64,000 bases of DNA from Acinetobacter cumulans (GCF_003024525.3 NZ_CP035934.2:744001-808000); one strand, 5' to 3'; positions 1 to 9,993 are shown, numbered from the stretch's first letter. Notes: a model not told the origin generated them from the letters alone. Translations and numbers: made by a program.

Positions 1-1308
1 GCCTGAAATTGGCAAAGTAGAGGTATTTGATGCAAAAATGCCGCTATCTGCCAGATAGGCTTCGGCTTCTTGTGTCACTTTGGCTTTGAGTTCGACATTT
101 TCAAATACCGCTTCAATGATTAAGTCACAGCCTTGTAGGTCGGTAGCATCTGCAGTGGCATGAATCAGTCCTAAAACTTGATCACGTTTTTCTGCACTTA
201 AACGGCCTTGAGATACTTTTTTATCCAGCAGTTTTTGGCTATAGGCTTTGCCTTTTTCAGCAGCTTCTACAGAAACATCCTTGAGTACAACAGCAATGCC
301 TTTTGATGCTGTGGCATAAGCAATGCCTGCACCCATCATGCCTGCGCCTAAAATGCCGACTTTGGTGGCTTGCCATTTCACGACGTCTTTTGGACGGCTT
401 GCACCTGACTTGATGGCGTTGAGACCATGCCAGAAGGTGCCGATCATATTTTTAGAAATTTGGCCGGTTGCAAGGTAAGTAAAGTAACGTGATTCAATGG
501 TGAGCGCCGTATCGACATCCACCTGAGCGCCTTCAACAGCAGCCGACATAATGGCTTCAGGCGCAGGGTAACAGCCCTTGGTTTTGTCACGCAGCATAGC
601 AGGGGCAATGGCGAGCATTTGCGCCACAGCAGGTGTGGATGGCGTACCGCCCGGAATTTTATAGCCTTTTACATCATAAGGCTGTTGTGATTTTGGATTG
701 GCTTTGACCCAAGTAATAGCTTTGTCCATCAAGTCTTCAAGGCTATCTGCAGTGTCTTGAATGAGCCCCAATGATTTGGCTTTTTCGACACCAATTTGTT
801 TGCCTTCCATTAAGAGTGGAAATGCATTTTGCAAACCCAATAAACGTACCATGCGTACAATACCGCCACCGCCCGGCAGTAAGCCTAAGGTCACTTCAGG
901 CAAGCCAAACTTTGCCTTAGCATCATTGAGTGCAATACGATAATGACAGCCAAGAGCTAACTCCCAGCCACCGCCAAGCGCTGTGCCATTTAAAGCGGCC
1001 ACAACTGGAATGCCACGGGTTTCGATATAACGAAGTTTGGCTTTCATCTCTTCAATCATATTGAAGAATTCAGTTGCATGCTCAGGTGTAGCTTGAATCA
1101 GTTCATCTAAATCACCGCCGGCGAAGAAGGTTTTTTTGTTCGAGCGGAAAATGATCCCTGCGATGTTTTCGTCAGCTTGCAGTTTGTCTACTGTTTCAGC
1201 CAGTGCAGCACGGAAATCTGCATTCATGGTGTTGGCAGATTGGTTTGGAGAATCTAAAGTTAAAATGACGATATTGTCGGCATTTTTTTCAAATTGAATT
1301 GCGCTCAT
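1..1308 (-). CDS. 3-hydroxyacyl-CoA dehydrogenase / enoyl-CoA hydratase fusion (FadB/FadJ type), C-terminus outside window
   Basis: I translated this from the minus strand; it starts at the ATG at 1308 and runs off the left edge after about 436 codons. The N-terminal half is a crotonase domain: it has the oxyanion-hole stretch FFAGGDLDEL near residue 63 and NGTALGGGWELALG near residue 107. The second half opens a Rossmann fold with VGILGAGMMGAGIAYA, the NAD-binding motif of 3-hydroxyacyl-CoA dehydrogenases. In this family the protein hydrates enoyl-CoA and oxidises the 3-hydroxyacyl-CoA in cytoplasmic beta-oxidation. A thiolase gene lies 320 bp upstream on the same strand, which fits a beta-oxidation pair. 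Whether it is FadB or FadJ proper cannot be settled without the C-terminus. Confidence 0.9.
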   Translation of the reverse strand, partial: MSAIQFEKNADNIVILTLDSPNQSANTMNADFRAALAETVDKLQADENIAGIIFRSNKKTFFAGGDLDELIQATPEHATEFFNMIEEMKAKLRYIETRGIPVVAALNGTALGGGWELALGCHYRIALNDAKAKFGLPEVTLGLLPGGGGIVRMVRLLGLQNAFPLLMEGKQIGVEKAKSLGLIQDTADSLEDLMDKAITWVKANPKSQQPYDVKGYKIPGGTPSTPAVAQMLAIAPAMLRDKTKGCYPAPEAIMSAAVEGAQVDVDTALTIESRYFTYLATGQISKNMIGTFWHGLNAIKSGASRPKDVVKWQATKVGILGAGMMGAGIAYATASKGIAVVLKDVSVEAAEKGKAYSQKLLDKKVSQGRLSAEKRDQVLGLIHATADATDLQGCDLIIEAVFENVELKAKVTQEAEAYLADSGIFASNTSTLPISG

Positions 1309-1628
1309 AAATTTTATCCAAATATTTTTATGACTTTGCTAGTGATTTTTGAGATTTAAATTATTCATCGTCACTACGGAGTCTTTCCAAATTTATTCAT
1401 TACTGTTATTTCATTTCAGCTAAAGCGGTGCTTTAGCTTCATTCAGGTTCGACCTACCTTGCGAAATATATTTCTCATTCGGCAAAAGTAGGCAAAACCA
1501 TTTGTTATCCACAAAACCTGTCAACTAATGTCTTTTTTCTAAAAGTTCGCAGAAACATTATTTTCAATTTTTGGTCAGGTTGTGGATGACACATACCAAG
1601 TATCAAATGCTACGTACGGTTCGGTTAA
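1309..1628. other. Intergenic stretch, 320 bp, between thiolase and hydratase/dehydrogenase genes
   Basis: I see no open frame, strong hairpin or tRNA here. The length suggests the downstream hydratase/dehydrogenase gene may have its own promoter on the minus strand, but I could not pick a convincing -10/-35 pair. Confidence 0.4.
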
Positions 1629-2834
1629 TTAAACTAGCTCAATAATCATTGCGATGCCCATACCGCCGCCGACACACAAGGTCGCTAAACCGCGCTTTTT
1701 ACCTTGGCGTTCTAGTTCATCCATCAGGGTGCCTAAAATCATGGCGCCTGTTGCACCTAGTGGATGTCCTAATGCAATTGCACCGCCATTCACATTGACT
1801 TTGGCAGGGTCTACCTTGAGTTCGGTAATAAAACGCATCACCACTGCAGCAAAAGCTTCATTCACTTCAAACAGATCAATATCATCAATGGTTAAGCCAG
1901 CTTTGGCTAAGGCTTTACGTGCAGCAGGTGCAGGGCCAGTCAGCATAATGGTTGGGTCTGCGCCCACTAATGCAGTTGCAAGCACTTTGGCACGCGGTTT
2001 TAGGCCTTGTTCTTTGACCGCTTTTTCAGAGGCAAGCAACACTACGGCAGCACCATCGACAATGCCCGATGAGTTTCCTGCATGGTGTACATGGTTGACC
2101 GCGCCAACTTCAGGGTATTTTTGCAATGCAATCGCATCAAAGCCCATTTGACCCATCATGGCAAAACTTGGGTTGAGCTTGCCTAAGCCTTCTGCTGTGG
2201 TCGTTGGTTTAATAAATTCATCTTTAGCTAAAACAGTGACGCCTGCTTTGTCTTTAACCGGAACGACAGACTTGTCAAAATAACCCTTGGCTTGTGCTGC
2301 CGCTGCTTTTTGCTGAGAGTTGGCCGCAAAGGCATCCACATCTGCACGGCTATAGCCGTCAATGGTGGCAATTAAATCGGCTCCAATGCCTTGCGGAATA
2401 AAATCACAAGCCATATTGGTTTCAGGGTCGAGCGCCCAAGGACCGCCGTCACTGCCCATCGGCACACGAGACATCGACTCTACACCACCAGCTACCACAA
2501 GGTCTTCCCAGCCAGAACGCACCTTTTGCGCAGCCATATTGACTGCTTCTAAACCTGAGGCACAAAAACGGTTGATTTGAACGCCTGCCACATCATTATC
2601 CCAACCTGCTGCAATGGCTGCGGTTTTGGCAATGTCTGCGCCTTGGTCACCAATTGGGGTCACACAGCCCAATACAATGTCGTCAACTGCAGCAGTGTCA
2701 AACTGATGGCGGTTTTGTAATTCGTTTAATAAACCGGTCAGCAGGCTAATCGGTTTAACGGCATGCAGTGAACCATCTTTTTTACCTTTTCCGCGCGGTG
2801 TGCGAATGGCATCAATGATGTAAGCCTCGCTCAT
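1629..2834 (-). CDS. Acetyl-CoA C-acyltransferase (thiolase)
   Basis: A 401-residue protein, normal thiolase length. The acyl-accepting cysteine is C91 in [10 protein letters not shown]. The other two catalytic residues are H357 in GHPLGATGA and C387 in CVGGGMG, so all three are intact. Thiolases cleave 3-ketoacyl-CoA to acetyl-CoA plus a shortened acyl-CoA, or run in reverse. The fused hydratase/dehydrogenase gene lies downstream on the same strand, so a beta-oxidation role is likely. Whether it prefers long-chain or acetoacetyl-CoA substrates cannot be read from the sequence. Confidence 0.93.
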   Translation of the reverse strand: MSEAYIIDAIRTPRGKGKKDGSLHAVKPISLLTGLLNELQNRHQFDTAAVDDIVLGCVTPIGDQGADIAKTAAIAAGWDNDVAGVQINRFCASGLEAVNMAAQKVRSGWEDLVVAGGVESMSRVPMGSDGGPWALDPETNMACDFIPQGIGADLIATIDGYSRADVDAFAANSQQKAAAAQAKGYFDKSVVPVKDKAGVTVLAKDEFIKPTTTAEGLGKLNPSFAMMGQMGFDAIALQKYPEVGAVNHVHHAGNSSGIVDGAAVVLLASEKAVKEQGLKPRAKVLATALVGADPTIMLTGPAPAARKALAKAGLTIDDIDLFEVNEAFAAVVMRFITELKVDPAKVNVNGGAIALGHPLGATGAMILGTLMDELERQGKKRGLATLCVGGGMGIAMIIELV

Positions 2835-3052
2835 AATCCTGTCCCTTTGATGTATAAATTTTTATTGGTTTTTTGAGTGTACGGATAATTTGGACGAGTG
2901 CAATGACAAGAACGGGTCAGGTCAGATGTGATTTTTTGCCAGTTTGATTTTGTCTCTTGTAGCTAAAACAAGTATGCAAATGTGCGCCTGAATTAATTTT
3001 AAATTTTTGATTTGTCTGTATTAAGATATTGCGCCTTCTGTAGGAGTGATCA

Positions 3053-3484
3053 ATGAGCCACATACGTGCAAAAGTGATTTGTTTATTTAGACATCAAGAG
3101 CAGGTTCTTTTAGCTCAAGCCTATGATCCAACTAAGAACGAGCATTATTTAATGCCCATCGGCGGCGGAATTGAGTTCGGAGAACGCGCTGCTGATAGCA
3201 TCCGCAGAGAAGTGCAGGAAGAAATTCAGCAAGAAATTACCCAGCTGAAATATCTCGATGTACTCGAAAATATTTTTACGTTTGATGGAAAAGCAGGTCA
3301 TGAAATTGTGTTTGTATATTCTGCCGTATTTATAGATCAGCGTATGTATGCTCAGGCAATGATTAAAGGTATAGAGTCGAATGGCTATGAGTATCAAGCG
3401 ACGTGGTACACGCAGGCACAACTTACTCAATTGAACTTACCGATTTATCCTCTTGGCATAGAGGCACTTTTATTTCAGTCCTAG
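3053..3484 (+). CDS. NUDIX hydrolase
   Basis: A 143-residue single-domain protein. The Nudix box reads G38, E44, then R52-E53-V-Q-E56-E57, matching Gx5Ex7REUxEE; the usual final glycine is replaced. These acidic residues bind the metal that hydrolyses nucleoside diphosphates linked to another moiety X. The start has an AGGAG ribosome binding site about 7 bases upstream. The substrate cannot be predicted. It is a single-gene unit, facing the convergent AraC-type gene. Confidence 0.88.
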   Translation: MSHIRAKVICLFRHQEQVLLAQAYDPTKNEHYLMPIGGGIEFGERAADSIRREVQEEIQQEITQLKYLDVLENIFTFDGKAGHEIVFVYSAVFIDQRMYAQAMIKGIESNGYEYQATWYTQAQLTQLNLPIYPLGIEALLFQS

Positions 3485-3519
3485 CTTAAAGTATCGTTGA
3501 GTTTGTTTTAATACAATGC

Positions 3520-3545
3520 AAAAGCCCAAGCAGAGTGCTTGGGCT
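3520..3545 (-). terminator. Terminator of the AraC-type gene
   Basis: A perfect 9-bp stem AGCCCAAGC/GCTTGGGCT with a 5-base loop. The T tract (TTTT) follows on the minus strand, so it serves the AraC-type gene rather than the Nudix gene. Confidence 0.7.
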
Positions 3546-3601
3546 AAATGAATCACAGAGAAGTATAAGACAGTAAATTAGTCAAAAAGTCTCATTTCAA
3601 C

Positions 3602-4612
3602 TTAGTGATAACCATGCAGTTGACGGTAAAGACCTGGTGTTACACCTGTCCATTTCTTAAATGCACGGTGGAAAGTACTGGTTTCACTAAAGCCAACTTG
3701 CTGTGCAACATCTTCTAAAGTTAAAGCAGGGTTTAGCAATAGGTGAATCGCGGCATCACGGCGCAGTGCATCTTTTACACCTTGATAGCTTTTACCTTCG
3801 GCTGCTAGGCGGCGACGCAATGTTTGAGGTGAAAGATATAACATTGAGGCAACATCGTTCAATGTTGGCATTTCTTCGCCAATTTGGCTCTTCAGCACTT
3901 CACGAATACGTGAAGTAAGTGAGTTGGTATTTTTAAATTTCACCAGCAGTTGTGCAGGGGCAGCTTTTAAGAATTCTTCTAAAGATTCTTCGTTTTGACG
4001 AATTGGAAGATCTAAATAATCCGCAGCAAAGGTGATTTCAGTACGTGGCGCATCAAACTGCATTACGGGCGCAAAGAAAAGCGCATCATATTCATCCGCA
4101 TGTTCTGGGCGGCTATAGCCGAAATGTACACGCTCTAAAGGCAGACGACGCTCAATCAACCAAGACGCCAAGCCATGCCAAATCATGAGCATACTTTCAG
4201 TAATAAAATGATCAGGGTCCATAGATTTTGGGATGAGTGGCACCAAACGCGCTTCGTGCTTATCGCGTTCTAAGGTTACCGACCATTCATCACCAAATAA
4301 TTTATAAAACTGAGAAGACAGCTCTAATGCATCACCCAATGTTTTGGCATGAATAATCAGCTGACACATGATGGCAAAAGTACCTAAACGACGTGGCTGA
4401 ATATCAAAACCGACGTGTTCGTCTTGCGTCACCATCCACAACATTTTGATAAAACGCGTGTACTGTTCTGGAGAAATACGCGCTTTGGGTTGGCGCAGTA
4501 GTTCGGCTTCAATTCCGACGTGAGACAATAAAGTTTCGACATCCATGCCTAAGCGTTTTACACCAGACAAAGCAGCATTGACGAAATGGATACTGATCGT
4601 ATCGCGGCTCAT
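3602..4612 (-). CDS. AraC-family transcriptional regulator
   Basis: The first half resembles the arabinose-binding-like domain of the OruR/ArgR-type AraC proteins (FNAALSGVKRLG-type start, ALELSSQFYKLFG motif). The last 100 residues hold the double helix-turn-helix, with MLYLSPQTLRRRLAAEGKS and VAQQVGFSETSTFHRAFKKW. I chose the ATG at 4612 because GAAGGAATCAAC precedes it; the frame stays open to 4663. It is divergent from the CoA-transferase-family gene that starts at 4823, which is its most likely target. The effector is unknown, though CoA-thioester or lipid metabolism is suggested by context. Confidence 0.85.
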   Translation of the reverse strand: MSRDTISIHFVNAALSGVKRLGMDVETLLSHVGIEAELLRQPKARISPEQYTRFIKMLWMVTQDEHVGFDIQPRRLGTFAIMCQLIIHAKTLGDALELSSQFYKLFGDEWSVTLERDKHEARLVPLIPKSMDPDHFITESMLMIWHGLASWLIERRLPLERVHFGYSRPEHADEYDALFFAPVMQFDAPRTEITFAADYLDLPIRQNEESLEEFLKAAPAQLLVKFKNTNSLTSRIREVLKSQIGEEMPTLNDVASMLYLSPQTLRRRLAAEGKSYQGVKDALRRDAAIHLLLNPALTLEDVAQQVGFSETSTFHRAFKKWTGVTPGLYRQLHGYH

Positions 4613-4822
4613 GTTGATTCCTTCAGGCTCTTTAATGTTCACAAATTTTGACCTAACTGACACTTAAAAAATTAAATATGGCAATTTACAACAGCGAAAA
4701 TACCATTTTTACATGGTAAATTGCCGAAACTATCAAGGTAAATGGCTGAACATGACATTGTTTTGTATCATTTATATTTCTAATATGCATAAAAAATCAA
4801 CATAAATAGAGTAAAAACTCCA

Positions 4823-5962
4823 ATGTCAGCACCACTAAAAGGCTTGAAAGTTCTTGATTTTTCCACACTTCTACCTGGTCCATTCGCCACTTTGTATTTG
4901 GCCGATCTGGGCGCAAAGGTTGTGCATATTGAATCACCTACGCGTCCAGACTTAGTTCGTTTGATGCCACCTTATGCAAATGGGCAGGCTGTAGCACATA
5001 GTTATTTAAACAGAAACAAGCAATCGATCGCACTCGATTTAAAAGACCCAAACAGTATTGCATTGCTGTATCAAAAAATATTAGAGGTCGATATTGTGGT
5101 TGAGCAATTCCGCCCAGGCGTTATGCAACGCTTAGGTTTGGACTATGCAACTTTGGCACAGATTAATCCTAAATTGATTTACTGCTCAATTACAGGCTAT
5201 GGGCAAACCGGACTTTATAAAGATAAAGCTGGTCATGATATTAATTATTTAGCCTTGTCTGGAATCGCGGGATACAGTGGCCGTCAGCAGAGTGGGCCAC
5301 CGCCACTCGGCATACAAGTTGCCGATGTTGCAGGCGGTTCTATGCATGCTGTTATGGGAATATTGGCTGCAGTCATTGAGCGCTATCAAAGCGGTATAGG
5401 ACAGTATATTGATATTTCTATGACTGATTGTGCTGTGGCATTAAACAATATGGCGGCAGCCAGTAGTTTGGCTGGTGGTGAGCATGCCGAAGCCGAGCAA
5501 ACGCATTTGAATGGAGCAACATTTTATGACTATTACCCAACGCAAGACGGGCGCTATTTTGCAGTGGGTAGTTTAGAGCCCCAATTTATGCTGGCTTTAG
5601 GGCAGGCGCTCGAACTACCCGTGCTTTTACAGAAGGGAGCATCATTTGATCAGGCTGACCGAGCAGAAGTGAAACAAGCGCTACGCGACAAATTTGCATC
5701 TGAGCCATTTGCAGTGTGGCAAGCATTGTTTCAAAACTTGGATGTATGTGTAGAACCCGTATTATCTTTGCAAGAGGCTTTAAATTCACCTTTGGCAGCT
5801 GCGCGGAATTGGGTGGTTAATGTTCCCTTAAATGCTGAGGCCGTAGAAACCGAGTCACAGTTGGCCTGTCCAATTAAATTTTCACGTTCTCAGGCCAGTT
5901 ATCAATATATTGGACAAGCACTTGATGCTGGCACTTGGTTTAAGTCTACAGCTGACGATTAG
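4823..5962 (+). CDS. CaiB/BaiF CoA-transferase family protein, alpha-methylacyl-CoA racemase-like
   Basis: A 379-residue class III CoA-transferase fold protein (LKVLDFSTLLPGPFAT at the N-terminus). It has GHDINYLALSG with H138, and ADVAGG with D168. These match the His/Asp acid-base pair that alpha-methylacyl-CoA racemases use to invert 2-methylacyl-CoA esters. That makes racemase activity more likely than CoA transfer, but the family is easily mis-assigned. It is divergent from an AraC-type regulator and sits near beta-oxidation genes, which fits breakdown of branched-chain fatty acids or isoprenoids. Confidence 0.8.
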   Translation: MSAPLKGLKVLDFSTLLPGPFATLYLADLGAKVVHIESPTRPDLVRLMPPYANGQAVAHSYLNRNKQSIALDLKDPNSIALLYQKILEVDIVVEQFRPGVMQRLGLDYATLAQINPKLIYCSITGYGQTGLYKDKAGHDINYLALSGIAGYSGRQQSGPPPLGIQVADVAGGSMHAVMGILAAVIERYQSGIGQYIDISMTDCAVALNNMAAASSLAGGEHAEAEQTHLNGATFYDYYPTQDGRYFAVGSLEPQFMLALGQALELPVLLQKGASFDQADRAEVKQALRDKFASEPFAVWQALFQNLDVCVEPVLSLQEALNSPLAAARNWVVNVPLNAEAVETESQLACPIKFSRSQASYQYIGQALDAGTWFKSTADD

Positions 5963-6020
5963 TGAATGATCATAGATGAATGCATGCTGTGGTTGATTGC
6001 AATTAACATCCTCTTTAATT

Positions 6021-6043
6021 AAAAGCCTACATCGTGGGCTTTT
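6021..6043 (+). terminator. Terminator after the CoA-transferase-family gene
   Basis: AAAAGCCTAC, a 3-base loop, then GTGGGCTTTT: a 10-bp stem with one G-T pair followed by a T-rich tail. It lies 59 bp past the stop codon. Confidence 0.65.
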
Positions 6044-6222
6044 CTTTATGATAAAAAATGCTAAAGATTAAATAAAATAATCAATATTAAAAAAAGCAAT
6101 TACAAATGACCTGAAAGTGCCTATATCAATGATATTGAGATAGTCTTATCAATAAAATCGCTATTAAATATGTAAAAAACGCATTTTCTTGATAGATCAA
6201 ATCTCGTTATTCTGTGCATCGT

Positions 6223-6228
6223 TATAAT
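6223..6228 (+). promoter_or_regulatory. Candidate -10 box for cysI
   Basis: A consensus TATAAT lies 22 bp before the cysI start. I see no good -35 at the usual distance, which would fit an activator-dependent promoter. A short palindrome, TTGATAGATCAA, lies at 6189-6200. No strong ribosome binding site precedes the ATG at 6250. Confidence 0.4.
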
Positions 6229-6249
6229 AGAAACTACTAGCTGTACGCC

Positions 6250-7893
6250 ATGTATTTATATACTGATTTTGATCAGCAACTGATTAATGAACGTGTTGCA
6301 CAGTTCCGTGACCAAACGGAACGTTATTTAGCAGGTAAATTGACAGAAGACGAATATCGTCCGCTTCGTCTGCAAAATGGTTTATATGTGCAGCGCTATG
6401 CACCCATGCTCCGTGTTGCTGTGCCTTATGGTTTAATGAACTCGACGCAACTGCGTAAAATTGCTTCACTTGCAACAGCGTATGACCGTGGTTATGCACA
6501 CGTTTCAACACGTCAAAACTTCCAATTTAACTGGCCAGCGCTTGAAAATGTGCCAGATATGTTAGAAGAGTTGGCATCAGTACAAATGCATGCCATTCAA
6601 ACCTCTGGTAACTGTATTCGTAACACGACAACAGACCAATATGCAGGTGTGGTTGCAGGCGAAATCGAAGATCCACGTGCAACGTGTGAATTGATTCGTC
6701 AATGGTCAACCTTCCACCCAGAATTTGCTTTCTTACCACGTAAGTTCAAAATTGCAGTATCTGCACTTGAAGAAATTGACCGTGCTGCAACAGCTTTTCA
6801 TGACATCGGTGTTTACATCGTGCGTAATGAAGCAGGCGAGATGGGCTATAAAATTAAAGTGGGCGGTGGTTTAGGTCGTACCCCAATTATTGGTAGCTTT
6901 ATTCGTGACTTCTTACCTCGTGAAGATTTAATTGCGTACTTAGAAGCTGTACTACGTGTTTACAACTTACACGGTCGCCGTGATAACAAGTACAAAGCAC
7001 GTATCAAAATTTTGGTAAAAGCATTAACGCCAGAAGTATTTGCAGAAAAAGTTGAAGCTGAATTTGCACATACCATCAAAACATTAAAAATTGATGCTGC
7101 CACTTTGGCAAAAATGGATGCGAACTTTACGCCATTTAATTACCAAGATTATGCAGATGAAGATTTCACTGCAAAATTTGCTGAATATCCAAAATTCAAA
7201 CAATGGTTCAACATCAACACCAATGCACATAAAGTAAAAGGTTACCGCATCGTAACGATTTCACTTAAACGTGCAGGTATTGCACCAGGTGATGTGACCA
7301 CTGAAGAAATGAACTTGATTGCAGATCTTGCAGACAAGTACACATTTGGTGAGTTACGTACAACGCATGAACAAAATATTGCGTTGGTAGACGTTCCACA
7401 AAAAGATTTGTTTGAACTTTGGCAAGTGCTAGATGCAAAAGATTTAGCGCGTGCGCATATTGGTTTTATTACTGACATTATCTGCTGCCCAGGCGGTGAC
7501 TTCTGTTCATTGGCCAATGCGAAATCAATTCCAATTTCTGAAGCGATCTCTCGTCGTTTTGATGATCTAGATACGATTTATAACCTTGGCAAGCTTGATC
7601 TGAATATTTCAGGTTGTATGAATGCATGTGGTCATCACCACGTGGGTAATATTGGTATTTTAGGTGTAGACAAAAAAGGCGCTGAATTCTACCAAATCAC
7701 GCTTGGCGGTAATGCTGATCATGATGCATCGATTGGTGACATCTTAGGGCCATCATTTGCAGCGGATCGCGTACCTGATGTTGTCGAAGAAATTTTAAAT
7801 ACCTATCTTGATCTTCGTACGGAAGGTGAAGACTTTATTGATACCTATCGCCGTGTTGGCATTCAACCATTTAAGGAGCGTGCTTATGCTTAA
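6250..7893 (+). CDS. cysI: Siroheme nitrite/sulfite reductase, hemoprotein subunit
   Basis: A 547-residue protein with the four cysteines that hold the coupled [4Fe-4S]-siroheme centre: C413-x5-C419 in CCPGGDFCSLANAKS and C456-x3-C460 in GCMNACGHHHVGN. The N-terminal ferredoxin-like half carries the STRQNFQFNW motif that is typical of assimilatory sulfite and nitrite reductases. It reduces sulfite to sulfide, or nitrite to ammonia, with six electrons. It overlaps the DUF934 gene by 8 bp, an arrangement known for CysI-type reductases in assimilatory sulfate reduction, so sulfite is the likelier substrate. Confidence 0.9.
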   Translation: MYLYTDFDQQLINERVAQFRDQTERYLAGKLTEDEYRPLRLQNGLYVQRYAPMLRVAVPYGLMNSTQLRKIASLATAYDRGYAHVSTRQNFQFNWPALENVPDMLEELASVQMHAIQTSGNCIRNTTTDQYAGVVAGEIEDPRATCELIRQWSTFHPEFAFLPRKFKIAVSALEEIDRAATAFHDIGVYIVRNEAGEMGYKIKVGGGLGRTPIIGSFIRDFLPREDLIAYLEAVLRVYNLHGRRDNKYKARIKILVKALTPEVFAEKVEAEFAHTIKTLKIDAATLAKMDANFTPFNYQDYADEDFTAKFAEYPKFKQWFNINTNAHKVKGYRIVTISLKRAGIAPGDVTTEEMNLIADLADKYTFGELRTTHEQNIALVDVPQKDLFELWQVLDAKDLARAHIGFITDIICCPGGDFCSLANAKSIPISEAISRRFDDLDTIYNLGKLDLNISGCMNACGHHHVGNIGILGVDKKGAEFYQITLGGNADHDASIGDILGPSFAADRVPDVVEEILNTYLDLRTEGEDFIDTYRRVGIQPFKERAYA

Positions 7894-8371
7894 TACCGCA
7901 CTACAAGTGCTCTCTAAAGATGGCACAATTGCAGACAACAGCTATCAAATCATTGCAGAAGATGGCGTATTACCACAAGGTGATGTGCTATTGACTGTTG
8001 AGCAGTTAGATCAGATTGCAAATGTAACGGGCAAAAAAGCATTGCTCTTAACGGTGGATGCTTCTCCTGAAAGCAATGAATTTCCGCTAGATCAACTTGA
8101 TGCAATTTTTATTGATTTTGCAGGCTTTAATGATGGTCGTGGTTATTCATTTGCTGCATTGTTACGTCGCCAAGGCTACCAAGGTGAACTTCGTGCCACA
8201 GGTGATGTATTTAAAGATGTATTAAATTACATGAAGCGTGCAGGCTTTGACACTTTTGTGATCAAAGAAGGCAAAGATATTCATGAAGCAGCTGCTGGTT
8301 TGGGTGACTTTACCAATCCTTACCAAGCTTCAACGGCTGTACCGCAAGCACATTATCAAACAGGTGCTTAA
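7886..8371 (+). CDS. DUF934 protein, sulfite reductase partner
   Basis: A 161-residue protein. I place its start at the ATG at 7886, with AAGGAG 9 bases upstream, so it overlaps the 3' end of cysI and is translationally coupled to it. The sequence has the FNDGRGYSFAALLRRQGYQGELRATGDV core seen in DUF934 proteins. Members of this family are encoded beside CysI-type reductases in many proteobacteria that lack a CysJ flavoprotein, and are thought to take part in electron delivery or assembly. That role is from context, not from a catalytic motif. Confidence 0.87.
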   Translation: MLNTALQVLSKDGTIADNSYQIIAEDGVLPQGDVLLTVEQLDQIANVTGKKALLLTVDASPESNEFPLDQLDAIFIDFAGFNDGRGYSFAALLRRQGYQGELRATGDVFKDVLNYMKRAGFDTFVIKEGKDIHEAAAGLGDFTNPYQASTAVPQAHYQTGA

Positions 8372-8387
8372 TACAATTAAGTAACTG

Positions 8388-8419
8388 AAAAAGCTGGACT
8401 GAGGTTCAGCTTTTTTTTT
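8388..8419 (+). terminator. Terminator of the cysI operon
   Basis: AAAAGCTG, a loop, then CAGCTTTT with a run of nine T. It follows the DUF934 stop codon by about 16 bp. Confidence 0.75.
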
Positions 8420-8603
8420 GCCAAATTAAATGCAAATAGAAATGTTGCTAATGGATGGGTGAATCTCAGCACTTCGCTATATGATCAATTTGCCTTATTT
8501 AGCCTCAGCGTTCCATTTTTGCAATGTTGTAGTGACGTAAACAGACTATCGGGACATGTATGAACTTTGCATAATAAAAATATCCATCACATAGGTGAAT
8601 ATC

Positions 8604-9458
8604 ATGCACATGCAAACAGGCGATTTATCTCTTCTCAAAAATTGGAATGCAACACTTCCACACACTGCACCTATGCCTGTTTTGTTTCTAGGGCATGGTT
8701 CACCCATGAATGCCATTCAAGACAATGAATTCACGCGTGAATGGAATAAAGTAGGGGCGACTTTAGAAACCCCACCAACGGCCATATTATGTATTTCAGC
8801 GCATTGGTTGACTCAAGGTGGTACAGCGGTCACTGCGATGCAAATGCCACGTACCATTCATGATTTTGGTGGCTTTCCACAAGCTTTATTTGATATGCAA
8901 TACCCCGCGTCAGGTAATCAAGCTTTGGTCGATGCAACTGTCGATGCAATCCAAAGCATTGATATTCATCATGACCATGAGTGGGGTTTAGATCACGGGA
9001 CTTGGGCTGTGTTATGTCACGTTTTTCCTGACGCCAATATTCCTGTGGTGCAGTTGAGCATCGATTATAGCCAAGGTGCACAATATCATTATGATTTGGC
9101 AAAACAGCTTGCGGGTCTGCGCCGTAAAGGGGTGTTGATTGTTGCGAGTGGTAATTTGGTTCATAACTTGGGTCGAGTTGCCTTTGATAAAATCAACCAT
9201 GAATATGGTTTTGATTGGGCGCTCGAAGCAGACCAAAAAATGCAGAATTTTTTGTTAGCGCGTAATCACCAAGTACTCATTGATTGGGATAAACAAGGCA
9301 CGGCTTTTAAACTCGCCATTCCAACACCTGATCATTATTATCCAATGATCTATGCACTGGCTTTACAAGAAGACAAAGACGAGTTGAGTTTATTTAATGC
9401 CAAAGCAGTGGGTGGATCACTGACAATGACATCTTTTCGGTTAGATCAATCTGCATAA
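8604..9458 (+). CDS. ygiD: Extradiol ring-cleavage dioxygenase, 4,5-DOPA dioxygenase type (YgiD-like)
   Basis: The protein follows E. coli YgiD along its whole length: PVLFLGHGSPMNAI near the start, AILCISAHW, TIHDFGGFPQALFDMQYPA, DHGTWAVL and VASGNLVHNLG. The histidines in GHGSP, SAHW, DHGTW and LVHNL are the expected metal ligands. In the family it opens catechol-type rings such as DOPA. I chose the ATG at 8604, with AGGTG 6 bases upstream; a GTG at 8595 lies inside that ribosome binding site and is less likely. It is a single-gene unit. The physiological substrate is unknown. Confidence 0.88.
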   Translation: MHMQTGDLSLLKNWNATLPHTAPMPVLFLGHGSPMNAIQDNEFTREWNKVGATLETPPTAILCISAHWLTQGGTAVTAMQMPRTIHDFGGFPQALFDMQYPASGNQALVDATVDAIQSIDIHHDHEWGLDHGTWAVLCHVFPDANIPVVQLSIDYSQGAQYHYDLAKQLAGLRRKGVLIVASGNLVHNLGRVAFDKINHEYGFDWALEADQKMQNFLLARNHQVLIDWDKQGTAFKLAIPTPDHYYPMIYALALQEDKDELSLFNAKAVGGSLTMTSFRLDQSA

Positions 9459-9477
9459 AATGACATGGTCACCGTAC

Positions 9478-9510
9478 AAAAAAAGCGACCTTTCATTGGG
9501 TCGCTTTTTT
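9478..9510. terminator. Bidirectional terminator between ygiD and the VOC gene
   Basis: AAAAAAAGCGACC, a 7-base loop, then GGGTCGCTTTTTT. A tracts and T tracts flank both sides, so it can end transcription of both converging genes. Confidence 0.8.
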
Positions 9511-9540
9511 GTGTCGAATGAGCTGAGATGTTGACCTCAA

Positions 9541-9993
9541 TTACGCAGTTTCTAATTGGCAATTGATCATCCATTGAATGCCAAATTGATCGGTGAGTGC
9601 ACCATATAAAGCCCCCCAGAATGTTGGACTCAAAGCCATTTCAATTGTGCCATTGACGGCAAGTGCATCAAACAGTCGTTTTGCCTCATCTTGTTCACTG
9701 GCATCTAAATTAATCGAAATATAATGATTGGTGCCGATGCTAAATGCTTTATTGGTTTGAGCACAAAATTGTTCGCTAATATCTGAGGCCATTAAAACGG
9801 TATGTTCATTAATCGGAAGAGAAATATGCATAATTTTTTGACGGTCTGCCTCAGATAAAGGGGATTGACCTTCTTGTGTGGGCACATCGCTATAACGCAT
9901 AACAAATAAAAACTCGCCACCAAAGACAGACTTATAAAAATTAAATGCCGCCTCAGTATTACCTTTAAAGTTTAAATAATGATTGAGTTGCAT
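9541..9993 (-). CDS. VOC-superfamily (PhnB/glyoxalase-like) protein
   Basis: A 150-residue protein with MQLNHYLNFKGNTEAAFNFY at the start and FGIQWMINCQ at the end, the usual hallmarks of PhnB-like members of the vicinal oxygen chelate fold. It could be an enzyme or a ligand-binding protein; no clear set of metal ligands stands out. It is a single gene, convergent with ygiD. Function unknown beyond the fold. Confidence 0.82.
   Translation of the reverse strand: MQLNHYLNFKGNTEAAFNFYKSVFGGEFLFVMRYSDVPTQEGQSPLSEADRQKIMHISLPINEHTVLMASDISEQFCAQTNKAFSIGTNHYISINLDASEQDEAKRLFDALAVNGTIEMALSPTFWGALYGALTDQFGIQWMINCQLETA

Noticed and set aside
1654..2151. Plus-strand 165-codon open frame inside the thiolase gene
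   Set aside because: It is antisense to conserved catalytic regions of the thiolase; the composition is that of a mirrored coding frame.
6189..6200. FNR-type site upstream of cysI (TTGATAGATCAA)
   Set aside because: The half sites are only 2 bases apart; the FNR consensus needs 4.
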